DNA from: Chitinophaga agrisoli
GTDB taxonomy: Bacteria; Bacteroidota; Bacteroidia; Chitinophagales; Chitinophagaceae
DNA length: 64,000 nucleotides
Assembly (NCBI RefSeq): GCF_008386695.1
Contig: NZ_VUOC01000002.1
Span: 248,001-312,000, forward strand
Reading direction: 5' to 3'
Below the pieces are notes generated by a model that saw only the letters and a program-made list of their open reading frames with translations, searched no databases and was not told the DNA's origin. The translations under genes were made by a program, and so were the position numbers. Positions 1-8,940 of this stretch are shown piece by piece. Position 1 is the first letter of the stretch; the number at the start of each line of letters is the position of its first letter.

Positions 1-163
1 TAGAAAAAGGCGAAAGAACGGGATCTGCCGGTGAACGGCGGCATACCGGCGGTGAAGTTTACGCTCCCTGCTACCCGTATGGCCCCTTTAGCCGGTCATC
101 CATATTAAAAGATAAGCGAATTAAATTATTTTTACCTTCCATATAACATAAAGAAGATACTAC
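1..163. other. Upstream flank, no gene supported
   Basis: One frame on the plus strand reads a plausible C-terminal peptide ending in a TAA at 106-108, but the first codon of the window in that frame is TAG, so it cannot be shown to continue from an upstream gene. It may be the tail of a broken gene or chance. The segment 127-134 (TATTTTTA) resembles a Bacteroidota -7 element for the next gene, without a clear -33 partner. Confidence 0.3.
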
Positions 164-2047
164 ATGTTCCGTTACGCCATTTTATTGGTGCTGGCCATCA
201 GCAGCGCCAGCTATGTTGCCGCACAGTCTTTGTACATGCCGCGCGACATTACCAAAGCTTTTAAGAACGATACCCGCTCCCTGGATGGGCGCCCCGGTAA
301 AAACTACTGGCAGAACCACGGCCGGTACGATATTACCGTTACCGCCCTGCCCCCGGACCGCACCATCAGGGGCAAAGAAGATATTACCTACATCAACAAC
401 AGCCCGGATACGCTGGAGCACCTGGTGATCAAACTGTTCCTGAATATCCATAAACCCGGCGCGCTGCGCCTGAGCAATGTTTCGGAGGATTATCTCACAG
501 ACGGCATGCATATCGATGGCTTTAGCGTAAACGGCCAGCCGCAACGCTGGAGGAACAGCAGCCGGTATATGACCTGGCAACCGGTTACCCTGTCTGTGCC
601 CTTAATGCCGCATGACTCCATCCGGCTGTCATTTATCTGGCATTATGAAATATCCCTGCAGAGCAACCGTGAAGGTATGATAGACTCCACCACCTACTAC
701 CTGGCATATTTTTACCCGCGTGTAGCCGTATACGATGATTACAACGGCTGGGACAGGATGGATTTTAACGATGGCCTGGAGTTCTACAGCGATTTCAATG
801 ACTATACCGTTACCGTAAATGTGCCTAAGAACTTTATTGTAGCCGGCACCGGCACCCTGCAACAGCCAGAAAAGCTGCTGCAACCGGAAATAGCCAAACG
901 CCTGCAGGCCTCCCAGACCTCTGACGAGGTGCATCATATCGCCAGTTTTGACGAGATGAAGGCAAAGAAGATAACTGCTCAAAATGAGCTGAACAGCTGG
1001 CAGTTCAAGGCCACCAACATACCGGATATGGCCTTTGGCCTCAGCGATCATTTTGTATGGGACGCCAGCAGCGTGATAGTGGATGACGCCACCAAACGCC
1101 GCGCCGGCGTACAGGCCATGTATAATGATACCGCGCAGGACTTTCACCATATGATCAGTTTTGCGCGCCATTCCCTGGACTGGTTATCCCATAAATGGCC
1201 GGGCGTTCCCTACCCTTATGAAAAGATGAGCGTATTCCAGGGGTATGCGGATATGGAGTATCCCATGATGGCTAACGATGGCTCCACGCCGGATACCAAT
1301 TTTACCCGTTTTGTGGCAGAGCATGAGATAGCCCATACCTATATGCCTTTTTACATGGGTATCAACGAAACCCGTTATGGCTTTATGGATGAAGGATGGG
1401 CCACCACTTTTGAGCTGCTGATAGGTCGCGAAGACCAGGGCGTAGAAAGAGCAGAGGATCTGTATAAAGAGTTCCGTATTGATTACTGGATCCATGACGC
1501 CACACAGGCAGAAGACCTTCCCATCATCACCCCCGGCGATGCTATGACCGGCCCTGGCCTGGGCAACAATGAATACGGCAAGGCGTCCATTGGTTACCTG
1601 GCCATGAAGGACCTGCTGGGTGACGACCTGTTTAAAAAATGCCTGCATGCCTATATGGACCGCTGGCATGGCAAACACCCCCTGCCCTGGGATTTCTTCC
1701 ATACCTTCAACAATGTATCCGGTAAGGACCTGAACTGGTTCTGGACCAATTGGTTCTTCACCAACTATTACATTGACCTGGCCGTGAAACGGATGGCCAC
1801 TACCGCCCAAGGTTATACGCTTACGGTAGATAATAATGGCGGCATGGCTACACCCTTTGATGTAAAGATCACCTATACGGATGGCAGCAGCGAAAGCCTG
1901 CACCAGACGCCACTGATCTGGCAAGCCAACCAGAAACAAGCGCAGGTGCATATCGCCACCAAAAAGAAGATCCAGTCACTGGTACTGGATGGCGGCATTT
2001 TTATGGACGCCACTACGGATGATAACAAATGGACAGCAGGCAGCTAA
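164..2047 (+). CDS. Secreted M1 family (gluzincin) metallopeptidase
   Basis: This 627-residue protein is a zinc aminopeptidase-like enzyme of the M1 family. Residues 1-20 form a signal peptide ending in AAQ. The zinc site is explicit: HEIAH at about 387-391, followed exactly 18 residues later by the second glutamate in DEGWA, the M1 pattern HExxH-x18-E. Upstream, DMEYPMM stands where the exopeptidase GAMEN-type motif lies. Family knowledge predicts an N-terminal beta-sandwich before the thermolysin-like domain and a C-terminal beta region after it, which fits the length. It probably trims peptides in the periplasm or at the surface. It stands alone, with a strong terminator after the stop. 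The ATG at 164 is the only start that keeps the signal peptide. Confidence 0.9.
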   Translation: MFRYAILLVLAISSASYVAAQSLYMPRDITKAFKNDTRSLDGRPGKNYWQNHGRYDITVTALPPDRTIRGKEDITYINNSPDTLEHLVIKLFLNIHKPGALRLSNVSEDYLTDGMHIDGFSVNGQPQRWRNSSRYMTWQPVTLSVPLMPHDSIRLSFIWHYEISLQSNREGMIDSTTYYLAYFYPRVAVYDDYNGWDRMDFNDGLEFYSDFNDYTVTVNVPKNFIVAGTGTLQQPEKLLQPEIAKRLQASQTSDEVHHIASFDEMKAKKITAQNELNSWQFKATNIPDMAFGLSDHFVWDASSVIVDDATKRRAGVQAMYNDTAQDFHHMISFARHSLDWLSHKWPGVPYPYEKMSVFQGYADMEYPMMANDGSTPDTNFTRFVAEHEIAHTYMPFYMGINETRYGFMDEGWATTFELLIGREDQGVERAEDLYKEFRIDYWIHDATQAEDLPIITPGDAMTGPGLGNNEYGKASIGYLAMKDLLGDDLFKKCLHAYMDRWHGKHPLPWDFFHTFNNVSGKDLNWFWTNWFFTNYYIDLAVKRMATTAQGYTLTVDNNGGMATPFDVKITYTDGSSESLHQTPLIWQANQKQAQVHIATKKKIQSLVLDGGIFMDATTDDNKWTAGS

Positions 2048-2067
2048 GTTTGCCTGTGTATATAAAG

Positions 2068-2104
2068 AGAGCGTCCCGTAGAAATACCACGGGACGCTTT
2101 TTTG
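2068..2104. terminator. Intrinsic terminator between convergent genes
   Basis: A perfect 10-bp stem (AGCGTCCCGT at 2070-2079 with ACGGGACGCT at 2089-2098) is followed by a run of six T. It ends the M1 peptidase transcript; the next gene converges from the other side. Confidence 0.85.
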
Positions 2105-2123
2105 TTTATTGATGATCTCCGCT

Positions 2124-3236
2124 TTAATCCAGTTTATACCGGTAAATAGTATATGGCGAGGTACGTTTGTTTACGCCATTATTATACTCCGGCTGTTTGT
2201 GTATCTGTGAGCAGCTGATATACAGGTACCCGTCTTTTGATACCTGGTAGCTGTCTGGCCATATCAGCAGACTATCCTGTACCAGTGTATGCATTTTCAG
2301 ATCGGGGTCAATACGTACTATCCGGTAATGTTCAATATCGCCCAGGTACAGGTTGCCATCATGGTCAAATATCATCCCGTCTGTAGTGGTAAAATGCCCC
2401 AGGTCTTCTACTTTCTCCCCTAGTCCGGCATTGTTCATTCCCTCATCACGCAGGTATTCCGTACGTATGCGGTACAGTTTATCGTCTGTAAGCGGTTTAT
2501 AGTATAACCAGGTCCCCTCCGGTGAAAGCGCCAGCCCGTCAGAGTTGATCTTTACCGGTTTCCCGTTCTTACGCAATTCATGCCCGTCTACGGTAAAAGT
2601 GTAGGCCGGATCGGATTTTACGGAGTAGTGATCCTGTAACACCTGCCGCACATGGCCGGTAGCCAGGTTCAGTACAAAAATGCCGCCTTCATTCGAGTTG
2701 GTGAGATAGGCGTATTGCGTAGCCGTATCCACGCGTACATCGTTTACATAGGCATGCGTGCCGGCGGCGCTGTCAAACGGGTAAGTACGCGCTACTTCGC
2801 CATTTCTGGCATTGATCTTCACCAGCTTGTAGCTTTGCTGGTATACCGCCGCCATACGGGGCGCCGCCGGATCTACGACCCACATATTATCCGCATCATC
2901 GAAGTATACCGCCTGCACACATACCCATTTATCTTCACCATTCTGTCCCGGTTGCCAGCTGTTCATCTCCGCATTGGGATATGGGATCACCTGGTTGCCT
3001 GGTTTTGTCTCCACCAGGGCATACCGGTAAATGTCTGACCATAAAGGGTAATTGGTGAATACGCGGCCGTTGGCAGCAACACCTACGCCGGTCAGCTGAT
3101 AGATACTGTCTTTAAACACCAGTTCCAGTTCATGCTGCGGTTCGGGTTCGGATGGTGGATTGCCATTCCACAGCTCGCAGGAGGCCATCCCGGCCATTAC
3201 ATATCCTGTAAGCAAAAGCGACCATAATTGGATCAT
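2124..3236 (-). CDS. Major royal jelly / yellow-like beta-propeller lipoprotein
   Basis: The 370-residue product has a lipoprotein signal (lipobox around GMASC, cysteine near residue 20) and then a beta-propeller with segments such as AYVNDVRVD, LTNSNEGGIFVLNL and TTDGMIFDHDGNLYLGD. This order is that of the MRJP/yellow family, related to SMP-30/gluconolactonase-like propellers. The biochemical role of bacterial members is mostly unknown; some are called L-dopachrome tautomerase-related. It should sit as a lipoprotein in the outer or inner membrane facing the periplasm. It is monocistronic. A weak promoter-like TATTATTTG lies just upstream (about 3254-3262 on the minus strand). Confidence 0.75.
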   Translation of the reverse strand: MIQLWSLLLTGYVMAGMASCELWNGNPPSEPEPQHELELVFKDSIYQLTGVGVAANGRVFTNYPLWSDIYRYALVETKPGNQVIPYPNAEMNSWQPGQNGEDKWVCVQAVYFDDADNMWVVDPAAPRMAAVYQQSYKLVKINARNGEVARTYPFDSAAGTHAYVNDVRVDTATQYAYLTNSNEGGIFVLNLATGHVRQVLQDHYSVKSDPAYTFTVDGHELRKNGKPVKINSDGLALSPEGTWLYYKPLTDDKLYRIRTEYLRDEGMNNAGLGEKVEDLGHFTTTDGMIFDHDGNLYLGDIEHYRIVRIDPDLKMHTLVQDSLLIWPDSYQVSKDGYLYISCSQIHKQPEYNNGVNKRTSPYTIYRYKLD

Positions 3237-3387
3237 AACATGGATTTACCCACGTGCGAACAAATAATATACCCATGCCAACGCATATAAACGCACCTCG
3301 TAATGCAGTTCCGGCTGCTTGCCCATACTGCCCCGCAAATGCCACAGCAGTGGGGAGGTGTACAGCTACGCGGACCACAACAACCCA

Positions 3388-3915
3388 CTAATAAATGCGG
3401 ATAAATGAAAACGATGATATAAAAAACGGCCCGCTGCCTTTTGCCACCACATACAGGTCATGCGTACCATAAAAACGGCCCAGTGAGGTGGGTACTTTCA
3501 ACGCGTAGGTGGTATCTCCGGTAAAGGGTACCTTCAAGGTGCCTATGATCTTTCCTTTGGGTTTATCTATCCTGAATTCCAGCCGGGAATCGCCCCCTTT
3601 CTGGGTATTTGTTACCTGTACTTCAAAGCCTATCTCCCCGGAGCCCAGGTATACCTGTCCAAAACCAAGGTAACTGCCGTGCTGCATCTTGAACTCTGTT
3701 TCCGGTTTAAGGCGGGGTGTGGGTGGAGTGGGCAGCAATCCCTGTGGATTTGTCTGCGGGTCTGCAGGCGTTGTTTGAGCGCCTGCCGGAGCTGCCTGTG
3801 GTGGCGGCGGTGTTCCCTGTGTTACCGGCGTAGTTGTCTGCCCCTGTACCAGCAAGGGTAGCAGGAAAAGCATCAAACACTGCAACATCATCAAGATCAA
3901 CCGCATAGGCATCAT
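3388..3915 (-). CDS. Secreted protein with a lone CBM6-type carbohydrate-binding domain
   Basis: The 175-residue protein has a signal peptide (residues 1-25), a Pro/Thr/Gln-rich linker (about 26-70) and a C-terminal beta-sandwich (about 75-175). The latter carries the CBM6 hallmarks: a sugar-face region with SRLEFRID, IGTLKVP, then GTHDLYVVAKGSGPFF and SFSFIR at the end. No catalytic domain is present, so it probably binds glycans at the cell surface or periplasm, possibly for a partner enzyme. Three in-frame ATGs lie within the first four codons, so the exact start is open. A promoter-like AATATTTG lies at 3939-3946 on the minus strand. Confidence 0.65.
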   Translation of the reverse strand: MMPMRLILMMLQCLMLFLLPLLVQGQTTTPVTQGTPPPPQAAPAGAQTTPADPQTNPQGLLPTPPTPRLKPETEFKMQHGSYLGFGQVYLGSGEIGFEVQVTNTQKGGDSRLEFRIDKPKGKIIGTLKVPFTGDTTYALKVPTSLGRFYGTHDLYVVAKGSGPFFISSFSFIRIY

Positions 3916-4114
3916 AGGATAGACTTCATCACATCGCTCAAATATTTATGAGGCCGGGCCGGTACCCGACAATTATCCGGCCGGCAAAATAATACTAAAT
4001 TTTCTAATATTTGAAACCTTGCAAAAAATATTGAATACTTAACAGTTATGTAAAACGGTTAATTGTGGATTTTATTTCATGTTTATGTGTAGATAGCGGG
4101 GGTAATAAACGGAA

Positions 4115-4144
4115 CCGCCGGTCAGTTTTCTTACTGGCCGGCGG
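4115..4144 (-). terminator. Hairpin downstream of the T9SS adhesin operon
   Basis: CCGCCGGTCAG (4115-4125) pairs with CTGGCCGGCGG (4134-4144), with one G-T pair and an 8-nt loop. It lies 40 bases past the stop of the minus-strand gene. The T-run is weak, so termination is an inference. Confidence 0.5.
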
Positions 4145-4183
4145 CGGAAGATATGACAATTGTATGGCCGCAAAAGATAACTG

Positions 4184-6151
4184 TCAGGGCCTTATCAGGT
4201 TAACAGATCCTTTGCGGAGGGTTTCCTTCCCATCTGCCAGCTTTAACCGGATGGCATACACATACACGCCCATGGGCTGAGGTTTGCCATTCACCGTGCC
4301 ATCCCAGGCGGCGCTTCGCTCCGTGCTGGCGTATAACAGCTCGCCCCATTGGTTAAAGATCTTCATTTCCACCCCGGAAATGATATTCCCCTCCGGCTTA
4401 AAGAGATCATTCTTACCATCCTGGTTGGGGGTAAAAGCATTGGGGATGAAGACATCCTGGCTCAGGAGCTTAGCGGTAGTATTACCAGGGTCACTGTTCT
4501 GACAGGCGGCATCGCCCAGCGCAATTACCTGTATAGTCACACCATCTGCCAGGGAAATACCGGTCACTTCATGCGTGGTCCCCGCAGGGCCGGAACTGGG
4601 CATTCCGTAGGGACTGCCATTTACGGATACCTCGTACCCGGTAGCCTCCGGCGAGGCCGGCCAGGTAAAGACCACGCTGTTAGGCGTTATATTGATGGCG
4701 GTTACCACGGGCGCGGCTTCCTGCTGCAGCCGGTTTACCGCCACGGGCACACGTTCGCTGGCACAACGGCCATTTACCGCCTCCACATACCAGGTAGTAT
4801 TGGTATTGGCGGCAGGCACGCCATAGGTTTTTCCCGTACCAGCCACCGTAGTACCGTTTGCCGTACTATACCAGCGGTAGGTATAAGCGGCCAGCGGGTT
4901 ACTTATTGTTAAAAGTGCCGTACTATCTACGCAGGCGGTGACCGCGGTGGCATCCGGCGCAGCCGGGATCTCCGTTACCGTTAGTTTCACCGTGGCGGTT
5001 AGTTTGCAACCCAGCGTATCCGTGGCGCTCACTGTGTAGGTAGTGGTAGCCGTTGGGGATACCTTAAAGCTGGTACCGCTGCCATTACCAGGCTGCCAGG
5101 TGTAGTCCGTTACGGGGCTGCCGGTGGCTGTGGCGGATAAGGTGGCCTCTGCGCCCTTACACAGCGAATCAGCATTAGCGGCAGCCGTGATGGTAGCCGC
5201 CGTTTTCTTAGGCACCGTGCCTTTATAGATGGTGGCGCAGCCGTTGCCATCCAGGATGGTACAGGTATAATCGCCTGCCGGCAGATTGGTGGCGGTATCG
5301 TTCACCTGCACGGGAGATGAGGTCCAGGCATAGGAGAGCCCCGTACCGCCGCTGATGCTTAAGGCAATGCTGCCATTGGCGTCATTACAGGTGGCCGGCG
5401 TAATATCCGCTGTTACCGTCACCGGCGTATTAGGGATACCGGAAAGCGCCATGATCACCGCCCGGGAAGGGAAATTACTGCCGCTGCTGGAGATATAGTC
5501 AATGGAGATAGAATCCAGCAGTTTGGTGCGGTTGCTGCAGCCCAGGGCAATATCGTATTTATAAAAACGCGGGTTATTGGCAAACAGGCCATCCACTGTG
5601 TATGGGCCCGCATCCTTACGGGTTATACGGCCATAACCGCCCAGTACTTCATCCGGCCCGTTAAACCAGTCGTTCACCGTTACCGTGCCGCCAGGCGCGC
5701 TGGTCCCATCCGTAAAATGCAGTGTAGTAGTAAGCGTGCTGTTGCCTTCTGTTGAAAAAAGCAGCAGGCTTACCCGGCTAAAGGAAGCCGGTGTGGTCAG
5801 GATCACCGCGCCTGATGCCGCGGTATTAACAATATCGCCGTTCTCTGACAGGTACAGGCCATTACTTACATCGTAGGGGGCCAGCTGGTAGCTACGGTTG
5901 CCATTGACGATGGTACCGTTATCCGGCAGACCGCCGGAAAGGCCGTTGGCATTGGCAAAAGCCTGCGAAAACAGCAGGTAAAAACTAAGGTCCAGCTCTG
6001 TAGTGGTAACCGCCAGGGAACTGGTACCAGTTTCCGCCACCACATCATTATTAAAGCCGGTGATGGCTACCGGCTGATAGTCCTGTGCGGATAATGGTTG
6101 TATGCCTGCGCAAAACGCCAGCATGAGGGCAATCTTAATAGCGTGTCTCAT
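4184..6151 (-). CDS. Surface protein with T9SS type B (CHU_C) sorting domain
   Basis: This 655-residue exported protein has a signal peptide (1-22), an N-terminal beta-rich domain (about 24-240), a SprB-like repeat (about 245-315), Ig/PKD-like modules (about 320-475), a fibronectin type III-like module (about 480-565) and a C-terminal gliding-motility-associated sorting domain (about 570-655; FIPNAFTPNQDGKNDLF, FNQWGELLY, WDGTVNGKPQPMGVYVY). The last domain directs export by the type IX secretion system and surface attachment. The N-terminal domain and SprB repeat are shared with the gene 39 bp upstream, so the two are tandem paralogs and probably co-transcribed. The function is probably adhesion or binding; no catalytic site is visible. 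Confidence 0.85.
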   Translation of the reverse strand: MRHAIKIALMLAFCAGIQPLSAQDYQPVAITGFNNDVVAETGTSSLAVTTTELDLSFYLLFSQAFANANGLSGGLPDNGTIVNGNRSYQLAPYDVSNGLYLSENGDIVNTAASGAVILTTPASFSRVSLLLFSTEGNSTLTTTLHFTDGTSAPGGTVTVNDWFNGPDEVLGGYGRITRKDAGPYTVDGLFANNPRFYKYDIALGCSNRTKLLDSISIDYISSSGSNFPSRAVIMALSGIPNTPVTVTADITPATCNDANGSIALSISGGTGLSYAWTSSPVQVNDTATNLPAGDYTCTILDGNGCATIYKGTVPKKTAATITAAANADSLCKGAEATLSATATGSPVTDYTWQPGNGSGTSFKVSPTATTTYTVSATDTLGCKLTATVKLTVTEIPAAPDATAVTACVDSTALLTISNPLAAYTYRWYSTANGTTVAGTGKTYGVPAANTNTTWYVEAVNGRCASERVPVAVNRLQQEAAPVVTAINITPNSVVFTWPASPEATGYEVSVNGSPYGMPSSGPAGTTHEVTGISLADGVTIQVIALGDAACQNSDPGNTTAKLLSQDVFIPNAFTPNQDGKNDLFKPEGNIISGVEMKIFNQWGELLYASTERSAAWDGTVNGKPQPMGVYVYAIRLKLADGKETLRKGSVNLIRP

Positions 6152-6190
6152 TGTACGTACTAATTTTACTTTGGTTGATGTTCCATGAAA

Positions 6191-8650
6191 TCAGCGGAGT
6201 AAGGCTACCCACCCCGCATAGGGTTTATCTTTGGCTTTTGCTTTGATCACGTAATAGTAAGTGCCCAGCGGCAGCAAATGCCCCTGCCAGGTACCATCCC
6301 AGGGATGGGCATATCCAATGCTCTCATAGATGCGCTGTCCCCAGCGGTTAAAGATCTCCACATGGCAGCCCGGTATACCCTGCAGCCCTGCTATCTCCCA
6401 ACGGTCATTGATGCCATCGCCATTAGGGCTAAAGGCATTGGGTATGTGCAACACCTTATCCGGTATGATCTTTAGCCAGGCGCGGCTGGTAGTGTCCGTA
6501 CAGCCTATCTCACTGGTGATCTGCAGGGTTACGCGGTAATCGCCGGGCAGCCCGTATCTGTGCTGCGGGTTGGCTTCCGTGGCGCTATTACCCTCCCCAA
6601 AATCCCAGTTATATGCCGTAGCGCCGGATGATTGATTACTGAAGCTGAACAGCGCTTCGCTGAACTCCAGCTCCGTATCCAGCCCCGGTATTACCGTAAA
6701 AGCAGCTACCGGAGATGGTTGTACGTTAATAAGCGCTGTTTCCACCAGCGTATCAAAACATTGCTGCTGCGCGCCTGCTACCAGCGTTACGGTATAAGCT
6801 CCCGGTACGGTATAGGTATGCGCAGGGTTTTGTTCAGAAGAAAGATCACTATCGCCAAAACGCCAGAACCAGCTGTCAGCGTTTTGCGACTGGTTAGTGA
6901 AGACCACCGGCAGATCAGGGCAGCCTACGGTAACATCCGGGCTAAAAGCGGCCAATGGCACAGGGATCACTGTTACCTGCCGGGGCGTTGCGGTTACGAT
7001 ACAAGCGCCGTCAGTGACCGTTAAGTTTATAGCGCCACTGTTTGTGTAGACCACGTCAAATGGTCCCAGCCCGCTGCCCCGCTGTACCGTTCCCCCACCC
7101 CAGTCCCAGGCGGCGGTAGCCGCATTGCTTACATTGCCGGTAAAGCTGATAATGGTAGCCGTGCCCGCACAAGGCGTAAGATCACTTACCTCAAAACCCA
7201 CCACTGGCGCGGCAGTGACCGTAAGCGCCCGGGTAGCGGCGGCAGATACGCAGCCCTGGTCTGTTACCTGTAGTTCCAGGCTGTAGTTGCCGGCGGTACT
7301 AAACAGGATATTATAAGGCCCGGCCCCTGTGCCGCTTTGCACAGCAGCGCCGGAAAAATTGTTCCAGTTATAACTGGCAGTGGGGCCGGCCGTACCGGTA
7401 TAAGTGATTGTTTGTACAGTACCCAGGCACACTGCTGCCGGCGTAACCGTAAACGCTGCTGCAGGCAAGGGTTTTACGGCCACGGCTACAGAGTCCGTTA
7501 GCTTACAGCCAAACGCGTCCTGTGCGGTGACGATATAAGTAGTACTGGCGGCCGGCGTAGTAGTTACCGTTGCGCCGCTGGTATTGAGCGGTTGCCAGCT
7601 ATAATCTGTAATAGTAGCGCCCGTAACCGCGGCAGTCAGCGTAACGGCAGCGCCCGCACATATGGAATCCTCGCTGCTGCTTACGGTCAAGTTTCCCTGT
7701 GACTGCAACGGCACCGTATCCCGGAACACCGTGGTACACCCCACCGCATCTACAATAGTACAGGCATAAGCGCCGCCCGGCAGGTTAGTGGCGGTGGGCT
7801 GTGTTTGCACGGGTGTAGTGTTCCAGCTATATGAGAGTGGCTGTATACCGCCATTGACCGTAAGGGCAATACCGCCATCCGCACCGCCGCAGATGGCCGG
7901 CGTTACCACCGCAGTTATATCCAGCGGCGTTGCCGGTATACCGGACACCGCCATGATCACCGCCCGGGAAGGGAACGTAGTGCCACCAGACAGGAAATTG
8001 ACCGTGACGGATTGCAGCTGTTTGGATTGATTGACGCAGGACAGCGAAATATCAAAACGGTAAAAACGTGGATTGCTGGTCGTAAAACCATCCACCAGGT
8101 ATGGACCGGCAGCCGCCCGGGCTATACGTCCAAAGCCGCTGGCTACCGCATTACCGCCGCCAAACCAGTCCTGCACCGTCATGGCACCGCCGGCTGCGGT
8201 AGTGCCATCCGTAAAATTAAGGGTAGCGCTGATCGTGCTGGCGCCCTCCGTAGAAAACAGCAGCAGGCTTATCTTATTAAAGCTGGCCGGCGTTACCAGC
8301 GTGAGCGTACCAGCGGCTGCGGTATTGGCCACCGCTCCATTCTGCGACAGGAACAGGCCGTTATTGCCTGCATAATCCGCCAGCTGGTAATTGCGTACGC
8401 CGTTGATGATGGCGCCGTTATTGGGCACGCCGCCTGCAATGCCATTAGCCGCGGCAAAAGCAGCGGTGTACAGGATGTAGTTGCTCAGGTCCAGTACACA
8501 GCTGGTCACCGCTGTAGCGCTGGTACCGGTTTCTGCTACCACATCATTATTAAACCCGGTAACGGCAACCGGCGTATACGTTTGGGCACAAAGCTCATGC
8601 GGGCCGGTCATACAAACCAGCATTAGTACAATAATAAATATGGTTCTCAT
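6191..8650 (-). CDS. Multi-PKD surface protein with T9SS type B sorting domain
   Basis: The 819-residue protein has a signal peptide (1-22), the same N-terminal domain as its downstream paralog (about 24-235, opening with PVAVTGFNNDVVAETGTS), a SprB-like repeat (about 245-315), an Ig-like module, then about four PKD domains (the clearest contain FWRFGDSDLSSEQNPAHTY and YNWDFGEGNSATEANPQHRY). The CHU_C/T9SS type B sorting domain covers about 738-819 (IPNAFSPNGDGINDRWEI, FNRWGQRIYES, WDGTWQGHLLPLGTYYY). It is the first gene of a two-gene unit. Its likely role is a surface adhesin or glycan-interacting stalk protein. The start follows from the signal peptide. Confidence 0.87.
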   Translation of the reverse strand: MRTIFIIVLMLVCMTGPHELCAQTYTPVAVTGFNNDVVAETGTSATAVTSCVLDLSNYILYTAAFAAANGIAGGVPNNGAIINGVRNYQLADYAGNNGLFLSQNGAVANTAAAGTLTLVTPASFNKISLLLFSTEGASTISATLNFTDGTTAAGGAMTVQDWFGGGNAVASGFGRIARAAAGPYLVDGFTTSNPRFYRFDISLSCVNQSKQLQSVTVNFLSGGTTFPSRAVIMAVSGIPATPLDITAVVTPAICGGADGGIALTVNGGIQPLSYSWNTTPVQTQPTATNLPGGAYACTIVDAVGCTTVFRDTVPLQSQGNLTVSSSEDSICAGAAVTLTAAVTGATITDYSWQPLNTSGATVTTTPAASTTYIVTAQDAFGCKLTDSVAVAVKPLPAAAFTVTPAAVCLGTVQTITYTGTAGPTASYNWNNFSGAAVQSGTGAGPYNILFSTAGNYSLELQVTDQGCVSAAATRALTVTAAPVVGFEVSDLTPCAGTATIISFTGNVSNAATAAWDWGGGTVQRGSGLGPFDVVYTNSGAINLTVTDGACIVTATPRQVTVIPVPLAAFSPDVTVGCPDLPVVFTNQSQNADSWFWRFGDSDLSSEQNPAHTYTVPGAYTVTLVAGAQQQCFDTLVETALINVQPSPVAAFTVIPGLDTELEFSEALFSFSNQSSGATAYNWDFGEGNSATEANPQHRYGLPGDYRVTLQITSEIGCTDTTSRAWLKIIPDKVLHIPNAFSPNGDGINDRWEIAGLQGIPGCHVEIFNRWGQRIYESIGYAHPWDGTWQGHLLPLGTYYYVIKAKAKDKPYAGWVALLR

Positions 8651-8771
8651 TTGTTACAGCATCATTATCTTCTTTGGCGGCCAGGTGCGATCGACGGTAC
8701 GGACAAAGGGATCTTGGTTTTCATTGGCACTTCCATGGGTATATGGATCTGCTTTTTCTAAATACAACCAT

Positions 8772-8785
8772 CCCGGTTAACCGGG
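8772..8785. promoter_or_regulatory. Perfect palindrome between divergent genes
   Basis: CCCGGTTAACCGGG is a 14-bp perfect inverted repeat in the 290-bp gap between the T9SS gene (minus) and the GT39 gene (plus). It is followed by extra G residues. It could be an operator; no regulator is identified. Confidence 0.35.
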
Positions 8786-8882
8786 GGGGTATATGCAGTA
8801 CTTTTTTTTGCTACCTCAACGTATACACATAAACGTTACTACATAGGGCCAGCGTGATCATATCTTTATCTTTTGGGGCTGA

Positions 8883-8914
8883 TTTGCTAAAGCAGGAATA
8901 TGCATCTATATTTG
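8883..8914 (+). promoter_or_regulatory. Bacteroidota-type promoter of the GT39 gene
   Basis: TTTG (8883-8886), a 20-nt spacer, then TATATTTG (8907-8914) matches the Bacteroidota primary sigma promoter TTTG-N19/20-TAnnTTTG. Transcription should begin near 8921-8923, about 20 nt before the ATG at 8941. This rules out the upstream GTG at 8854. Confidence 0.7.
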
Positions 8915-8940
8915 CCGCCATACCACTAATTACCGGGAAA

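Noticed and set aside
1-108. Possible C-terminal part of an upstream gene ending at 106-108
   Set aside because: An in-frame TAG occupies bases 1-3, so continuity with an upstream coding region cannot be shown from this window.
1184-1951. 255-codon minus-strand frame opposite the M1 peptidase
   Set aside because: Shadow of a gene with a complete zinc-binding motif.
8854-8940. Longer GT39 protein starting at GTG 8854
   Set aside because: A consensus promoter (8883-8914) lies inside this extension and the first membrane helix begins right after ATG 8941.
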